Assembly (NCBI RefSeq): GCF_932274485.2
Contig: NC_065883.2
Location: 77,682,059 to 77,746,058 of the forward strand
Direction of reading: 5' to 3'
DNA: 64,000 nt
DNA from: Patella vulgata
Taxonomy: Eukaryota; Mollusca; Gastropoda; Patellidae
Shown here: positions 12,301 through 21,300 of the stretch, one piece after another
Layout: every line of letters starts with the position of its first letter
Numbering within the stretch: the stretch's first letter is position 1
Notes under the pieces: generated by a model
Database searches by the model: none
What the model saw: the letters and a program-made list of their open reading frames with translations, nothing else
What the model was told of the DNA's origin: nothing
Translations under genes and position numbers: made by a program

Positions 12301-15300
12301 GTTATTTCCAATAAAAGTATGGCAAATTCGATATATATGGAAAGTATTAGACACCCAATCTTACTCGAAAAAATATTGGATTACCGGAAAAACACCCTTG
12401 GGGGCAAGCACTAGGTAAAAATGTCAGAGTATCACTAACTGGCAACCTGACTGTTGTCTGGCATCTTATTGTGTGCTAGCTTATTTCTTGATGAAATGGT
12501 TAGGTGGTTTGGGGAACATTTAGGGGTGTCAACATACTGAAGACTCTGCAATCAATGGCGGAAAAAGTAGTGGACAGAAAGTAATTCAGAATTTACTTAG
12601 GCCTCAATATGTATGATTTGAAGCAAATTTTTGATAGATTAATTAGTTTGAATATATTTTTGGACCAAATATATCATCAAATCACACATTTTGTAATCGG
12701 GGGGGGGAGGAATCTTTAAGACATTTATTCATACGACAAGCCTCTAATCATAGTGTGATTTATTTGTGTATTTCAGTTTAAATCGTTTACCTGTACCAAA
12801 AGATGTGGAAAGTTTATCGTCTGATTTCACTCATATTAAATCTTTAAAACTTAATTTTACCTTTTATACCTGGCAAGAGGTAAGTTGTTATAATTGGACC
12901 TCTGACCTTGTATACCAGGCAAGGGGTAAATTGTTATCATTTGACCTATGACCTTGTATACCTGGCAAGAGGTAAATTGTTATCATTTGACCTCTGACCT
13001 TGTATACCTGGCAAGAGGTAAATTGTTATAAATTAACATTAAGGATGACTAGCAACTTTGTGTGAGGTACAGGTGTTGTGAACGGGGAGGAATCTTTATA
13101 ATAGATTACACGAGATTACTGTGGTCAATTGTCATTCAGGATTTCGAGCTTACATGTCATGTCAAACTGTCACTCGGGAAGTCGAGCTTGTGTCTGATGT
13201 CAAACTGTCACTCAGGATGTTTAGCATACACCTGATGTCAACTGTCATTCAAGGTGTTTAGCTTGCACGTAGGGGTTTGGGTGACCAGAATGGTTTTTAA
13301 TGTGTGCACGTTAGATCATAAGGTCTGTCTTTGAATCAAGTGACTTTATTTTCATTGACCGCTTGTACATGACAAGGAGTAGGGTCGCTTGCCCAACGTC
13401 TAGGGTTTTCTCCAGGTTTTCCGGTTTCCTCCCACAGCTAAAGTCCTCTACGTGCAGGCCAATTACAAATCTGATTAAAACACAGATCTTATTTCGTTTC
13501 GTTTTTTATGGTTTAGAGTCACTTGTCCATCCCCATGGGTTTTCTTAGGGTTCCCCCTTACGCCCATCCTCCGCACATGTGAGCAAATTATTGAAATAAA
13601 TTTGAACCATATGTTAGTCCTGAAATGACCTAGTTTGTGTTAAGTGGACTTTAAACCCCATTTCTCTCTCTTTCTTTAGTAAATTCTATTTTTTTTTTTT
13701 TTTTTTTTTCAGCTGTTGGAGTGTAGTAAGATGATGAAGAATTTAGAAAGTTTAAGTTTTTGTTTTAATTCTCTCTCTAGTCTTCACGATTCTACCGGTT
13801 ATTTAAATCATCTACGATCTTTGGCTATAGAAAATAACAATATCTCAAGGTGGAAAGATGTTTTATATCTAGGACATTTACCAAGGTATGTAAACTGTCC
13901 TGATATCTGGAATATAGTTAGGGGGGTGTTGTAAACTGTCCTGGGCTATAATAGGGGATTTCTAACTTGCTGTAAACTGCCTTAATCGCTGGACTAATAA
14001 GTGATTTCTAGCTTGTTGTAAACTGCCCTGATCCCTAGACTATACTTGGTTGATATCTGGCTAAGCTTGTTGTAAATTGCCCTGTTGGGGTATGTCTAGC
14101 TTGTTGTAAACTGCCCTGATCTTTTGTCAGGTCTATAGTTGAGGGATGTCTAGCTTGCTGTAAACTGCCCTGATCTTTGGTCTATAGTTTTGGGATGTCA
14201 TAGCTTTTTGTAAACTGCCCTGATTCCTGGACTATAATAGAGGATTTCTAACTTGTTGTAAACAGCCCTGATGTATAGCTTGCTTTAATGCAAGACATTT
14301 AGGTGGCTTTACAGAGATGGTTCATGTCTCCCTTTCTTACTTTGGTAGTCTTCTAAAGCACAAAAGCTTGTAAAATTGAAAAATTCTTACAAAAATTAAC
14401 ATTAAGCTGGAGCTAATTATTTCCACTGATCGTCCCCACTACATATTGACGCTGGAAACCACTGTTTCTGGACAAAGTCTGTGGCCGATGCCTTATGTCC
14501 AGGCTTCCATAAACCCCATTGCATTTCATTTTTCTGACTATGCTGTCCCTACTGCATCCCTTCAGCAAGGTGCTTGTTGCTGTATTTCTGTTGCCTTTCA
14601 ACATATAATAACTATAATTAATCTCTTTAACGTCCACAGATTAGAAACGCTGTCTTTAAATGAAAACCAAATAGATTCCATAGAATTTCCAGATGTTGAC
14701 GTCGAAGAGAAGACATCTTTCTTTCCAAAATTAAAAACACTTTATATACTTAGAAATAAAATCTCGCAGGTAAGATAAATAATAATTTGACTTTTTTTAC
14801 TATAAACTCCATGGCTGCTGGTGTATAACAGGACAGGAAATTATGCTACTATGCTTGTCTACTATATCATCCTACTATGGAAGCAGGTGTTAAGCCTCAC
14901 AAGAAATAGTATTCTCGCTGAAAGATGTGTCAATACTATCCCTTATTTCTTTATTGTTATGACCTGTAACGCCACAATCCAGCACAAGACATCCTAGTAA
15001 CCTCTGACCTGTAACGTCACAATCCAGCACAAGGCATCCTAGTATCCTCTGACCTGTAACGCCACAATCCAGCACAAGGCATCCTAGTATCCTCTGACCT
15101 GTAACGCCACAATCCAGCACAAGGCATCCTAGTAACCTCTGACCTGTAACGTCACAATCCAGCACAAGACATCCTAGTAACCTCTAACACAGATACTAGC
15201 ACATCAATCTAAACGATCAGTTGACAAGCCTTGTTCAACTCTTATAAATGAGCTACCTACCCCGACATCTGGTTAACTCACTAATGTGTTACCCCAACAT

Positions 15301-18300
15301 CCCAGTTGGAATATGATATAAGAATAGTCCACAGTGCCGCTGTCCGTCCAAAATTTCCCCCACAGTAGATAGCATGGCGTATGCCCATCCTAGCAGAACA
15401 GTAGGACGTTAACTATTTGATATTTTTCTTTTTTTTTCAGTGGTCATCTGTAAATGAGTTAAATAAATTAAAGAGTCTTTGTGATGTCATGATGTTGTTT
15501 AATCCAATCAATGATACCCATACACCAGAAACTGTTCGGCAATTAATGATCGCTAAAATATGCACGTTAACTTTACTAAGCAGAACAGAGGTTTGTTATT
15601 TTATAATATCTATGTTAATTTTACTAAACCTATCGGATTGTCGTTATTTTATGATTTCTATGTTAATTTTTTTTAAACATATCAGATGGTCGTTATTTTA
15701 TAATATCTACGTTAATTTTACTAAACATATTGGATAGTCGTTATTTTATAATATCTACGTTAATTTTACTAAACATATAGCATGGTCGTTATTTTATGAT
15801 ATCAATGTTAACTGTACTAAACATATTGGATGGTCTTTATTTTAAATATTATTGAAATAATCTGTGAACACTGTGTAGTAGACATTTGACCTCCTCTGGC
15901 AATTGTTATGGCTGTTATTTGATTGTTCAAAACCATATTTTGGGCGAAGTCGACATTACTGTCAATTGTAATAGTTATATCTGACTGGTCAAAACCATAT
16001 TGTGGACGGAGGTGACATTAAAGGTCAATGTGTAATAGGTATACTTGACATTAAGGTAATAGGTCTGACTGGTCAAAACTTTATTGTGGGCGGAGTCAAC
16101 AAAAAAGTCCGTTTTCATATGCATATCCGGCTCGCTGACCTGGAGATCCTGTGTTCAATCCCTGAGTTGACCGAGAAAGTTCATCTGACGTAGTTCCTCC
16201 TTGTCAGTGGTACAGGACAGAGGGTGTGGCATGGGGAAACGGATAGTCGTTCGGATGGGCCAAAAAAAACGATGTCACATGTAAACATTGGCGTGCATGT
16301 GAAAGAGCCCTAGACAGTTGGAATTCGATATAAGAGTAGGCTGTAGCACGGCTGTCCGGGCCAATTTCCCTCATAGTTCACTGTATGGAATATGCCCTTC
16401 TTCATTAGCCCAGTAGGAGCAGAACAGTCGGATGTTAAACTCCATTTCATTTCATTTCATTTTGTATAGATCTTACCAGAAGAAAGGAAGGGATCAGAAA
16501 TTGATTATTTAAAACGGTTTGGTGAAAAATGGCGGGAATCAGGAGGAAGTCAAAAGGAAGAAGAAAATAATCCTAGTCCAGAATTTATAAATGAACATCC
16601 ACGTTACCTTGAGCTTATTAAAAGTAAGGGTTGAATTATATTAACGATACTCCAAGTCCAGAATTTATAAATGAACATCCACGTTACCTTGAACTTATTA
16701 AAAGTAAGGACTGAATTAAAGTAACAATGTGCTTTTGGCATTTGTCACTAAAATATTAAATTTATCATTGCTTAATTCACGCTAATATGTACTCAGATTG
16801 ATTATTTAACATTTAATTAAGAAAACAAAATCAAAATAATCTCCCAGCTTGGATTCAATCGGAATTTTAACTGGTCCATCATTAAATTTTCTTGGATAAC
16901 AAAATGGCTAGCAGCATAGATGGATGAAATTTCAATTCCAGATATATTTGTAAATATTGAACAGAATCAAACAAATATTGGAGTAATGATTCCTATTGCC
17001 TAATAATTTTTTTAAAATAAACAAAATAAAAATAAAAATCAGGATTGAATTAATATGTTTAAAGAGACATTAGGTAAGATTAGATAAAGGACTGACAGTT
17101 CTCGCAATAATAGTTAAAAAATAGATAATAGCAACAGAATATGCTGAACCGAAATATTAGCGATACAATTTTAGGCTAGCCTCAATCGTCTTATTACTAA
17201 CGTTGGTAGAATGATAAACAAAGTCTCCATTATCCATTTTTATGTTAAATTATCCATCACAAAAGGTGTTCAAATCCACTAAATATCACAGGCTAACAAT
17301 AGCATCAAGAGTTGATGATGGTCTGGATAAGTTAACTAATGTTTAATTAATAATTTAGATAATATTTCAGGCCTAAAGAAAGACATGCAATAGCCAGATT
17401 TAACTCTTGAATAATATATGTTTAACTGTGAAATAAGTAAAATAAAGTAAGGACTGAATTAAAACATTTAATCCTTAGATAAACAAAAAAAAAACCCAAT
17501 AAAGTAAAAATGGAATTAAAATATTTAACTATGAATAAATAAAATAAAAGTAAGGATTGAATTAAAAATTTTACCAGGGACTAAACAAATAAAGTAAGAA
17601 TTGAATTAAAATATTTAAATGTGAAATAAATAAAATAAAAGTAAGAATTGAATTAAAACTTTTAACTGTGAAAAAAAAAATTGTACAGCTATAGAAACAG
17701 ACAAAAACATTTTGTTTATTTTAAAGCAAAAATGGGTCTTCTCAAAATCTTTAAGTTGCAATATTTCACAAGATACCACGATATGATATAACTTAAATTA
17801 GTTTGCTCTTGTTCTAATATTTCACAATGTCATGATACCAAAAAACTTAAATTGGTTTACCCTAGTTCTAATATTTCACAACACACCAAGATATCAAACA
17901 AACTTAAATTGGTTTGCCCTAATTCTAATATTTCACAAGACACTGAAGAACTTGAATTTAAATTGTTTTGTTCTAATTCATATATATTACTGTATTTCAT
18001 AGGAAATGTTTAAAGTTATTCATCGTTGTTTATTTACAGAATGTTTAAAGTTATTCATTGTCTGTTTATTTACAGAATGGGGTGCTCCTGAAGATTCGGA
18101 ATTCAAACAAATTTCATCCAAATTAAAAGATAACCTCATCTGTATCCTTTCAATCTTGTTATAGACTGTGATTCCGTGTGGGAGAGGGAGCCGTGGTGGC
18201 TCGGTGAGTAAGACATTGGCTCGCTAACCTGGAGGTCCCATGTTTGAGCTCTGTGTTGGACGAGAAAGTTCATAGGGACTGTCGTTCATCAGATGGGACG

Positions 18301-21300
18301 AAAAACTGAGGTCCAATGATATTGACACTGTCCAGGCATATAATTTCCCTCATAGCACATTGGCATATGCCCATGCTCATTAGTCCAGTCGGAGCAGAAC
18401 AGTAGGGCAATTAACCTAATTTCATTTCATTACTGAGTGCATCTCTGTGATATATATGGCCAATGTCTTGGTCATATGTTATTTTATTATTTTTTAATTC
18501 TGTTTTTAATTTCGGATCTATATATTAATATTCATTAATGCTTGGTTAGTCATTAGCAACAGACAGCAATTAATTTGTCAGTTGATATAAATTGTTATAC
18601 GCGGGCAACTAAAGTGGTAAATCTGTTAATTTTCTTCTAACTATTGTTTTAAATGCCTTAAGACTTTATCCTTTAATAATTATGTTTTTATGTCAACACT
18701 TTTATAGTAACTAATTTATATAAAAAGACAAATGAATTTAAGATGATTCATGAGTTGGAGAGACAAGTCTAGGGAACCTATATTCTAGTTGGAGATCCGT
18801 TTTATAGGAAATTATAAGTTGTTTAATTTGCTCCTTGAATAAAGTGTTGAAGATCCATTCCAAGAATCTGTATTCATTTCCAATACTTAGAGAACACACG
18901 TCGACGAGCTACGTTCCCTGAAAGTCCAACAGTGTTATATATGTAAAATTTGAAATGTTGTCCTTAACAAAATGTAGTTGTAAAAATAGCCTGTCCACAA
19001 AATACAGCAAAGGGTGTCGTAGAGAAAAAGTTACCACGTAAGTTTATTTATATTAAAAACTAACAATATCATTTATTTCATTAATCCCCTTCCTTTCCTT
19101 TCGTGGAGTTTAGTGTGAATAGTCCAATAGAGGTCGGTAATTAAAGTAGGCAGTTTATAATTAATATTATATCTTTTGTGGAGTTTGGTGTGAATAGTCT
19201 AGTAGGGGTTGGTAATAAGGGTTGGTATGAATAGTCTAGTAGGGGTTGGTAATAAGAGTTGATGTGTATAGTCTAGTAGGTGTCGGTAATAAGGGTTGGT
19301 ATGAATAGTCTATTAGGGGTTGGTAGTAGGGGTTGCTGTGAATAGTCTAGTAGGGGTTGTTGGTAATAAGAGTTGGTGTGAATAGTCTAGTAGGGGTTGG
19401 TAATAAGATTTGGTGTGAATAGTCTAGTAGGGGTTGGTAATAAGAGTTGGTTTGAATAGTCTAGTAGGGGTTGGTAATAAGAGTTGGTGTGAATAGTCTA
19501 GTAGGAGTTGGTATGAATAGTCTAGTAGGGGTCAGTAATAAGAATTGGTATGAATAGTCTAGTAGGAGTTGGTAATAAGGGTTGGTGTGAATAGTCTAGT
19601 AGGAGTTGGTAATAAGGGTTGGTGTGAATAGTCTAGTAGGAGTTGGTATGAATAGTCTAGTAGGAGTTGGTAATAAGGGTTGGTGTGAATAATCTAGTAG
19701 GAGTTGGTAATAAGGGTTGGTGTGAATAGTCTAGTAGGAGTTGGTAATAAGGGTTGGTGTGAATAGTCTAGTAGGAGTTGGTAATAAGGGTTGGTATGAA
19801 TCGTCTAGTAGGAGTTGGTAATAAGGATTGGTGTGAATAGTCTAGTAGGAGTTGGTAATAAGGGTTGGTGTGAATAGTCTAGTAGGAGTTGGTAATAAGG
19901 GTTGGTATGAATAGTCTAGTAGGAGTTGGTAATAAGAGTTGGTATGAATAGTCTAGTAGTAGTTGGTAATAACGGTTGGTGTGAATAGTCTAGTAGGAGT
20001 TGGTAATAAGGGTTGGTATGAATAGTCTAGTAGGAGTTGGTAATAAGGGTTGGTATGAATAGTCTAGTAGGAGTTGGTAATAAGAGTTGGTATGAATAGT
20101 CTAGTAGGAGTTGGTAATAAGGGTTGGTGTGAATAGTCTAGTAGGAGTTGGTAATAAGGGTTGGTATGAATAGTCTAGTAGGAGTTGGTAATAAGAGTTG
20201 GTATGAATAGTCTAGTAGGAGTTGGTAATAAGAGTTGGTGTGAATAGTCTAGTAGGAGTTGGTATGAATAGTCTAGTAGGGGTCAGTAATAAGAATTGGT
20301 ATGAATAGTCTAGTAGGGGTTGGTAATAAGAGTTAGTGTGAATAGTCTAGTAGGAGTTGGTATGAATAGTCTAGTAGGGGTCAGTAATAAGAATTGGTAT
20401 GAATAGTCTAGTAGGAGTTGGTAATAAGAATTGGTATGAATAGTCTAGTAGGAGTCAGTAATAAGAATTGGTATGAATAGTCTAGTAGGAGTTGGTAATA
20501 AGGGTTGGTGTGAATAGTCTAGTAGGAGTTGGTGTGAATAGTCTAGTAGGAGTTGGTATGAATAGTCTAGTAGGGGTTGGTAATAAGGGTTGGTGTGAAT
20601 AGTCTAGTAGGGGTCAGTAATAAGGGATGGTATGAATAGTCTAGTAGGGGTCAGTAATAAGGGTTGGTATGAATAGTCTAGTAGGGGTCAGTAATAAGGG
20701 TTGGTATGAATAGTCTAGTAGGGGTCAGTAATAAGGGTTGGTATGAATAGTCTAGTAGGGGTCAGTAATAAGGGTTGGTATGAATAGTCTAGTAGGGGTC
20801 AGTAATAAGGGTTGGTATGAATAGTCTAGTAGGGGTCAGTAATAAGGGTTGGTGTGAATAGTCTAGTAGGGGTCAGTAATAAGAGTAGGCAGTTCATTTA
20901 TATTATTCATTAAATGTACATCTTTTGTTTTTGTTATTCTTCTTCCTTTTGTGGAGTTGGTGTGTTGAGTAGTCTAATACCAGCATGACTTGAAATCGAA
21001 AGGTCAAGTGGTGTGATTTAGATACAAGGCGTTGAGGTGACAATGGGTAGGTCACCTGCCTAACCTTGTGGGTTTTCTCTGGGTTCAGGTCCAGAGCAGT
21101 AATAAGGGCAATAACTCTCAAAGCTGATTCTTTCTGTAGACGTGTACAGCCAAGTTCATGAATTAAGTATTAATTTATTTTATTAGATAAAGGGCAGTTA
21201 ATTTGTTGAATGATATTAAATCTTACATTTTAGATGAACTAACATATCTTGTATACTAGATCTAGAACTAGAGGACATCATTCTATATTGTCTAGAGATG

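Noticed and set aside
12865-12951. Extension of TBCE exon 6 through the repeat
   Set aside because: The open frame runs on for 24 codons and stops; homology to other TBCE proteins ends exactly at the first donor.
16655-16703. Extra TBCE exon (second copy of the exon 10 end)
   Set aside because: Lacks its own acceptor and joins an immediate stop; a duplication, not an exon.
19106-20884. CRISPR-like array
   Set aside because: Direct repeats without unique spacers; eukaryotic intron minisatellite.
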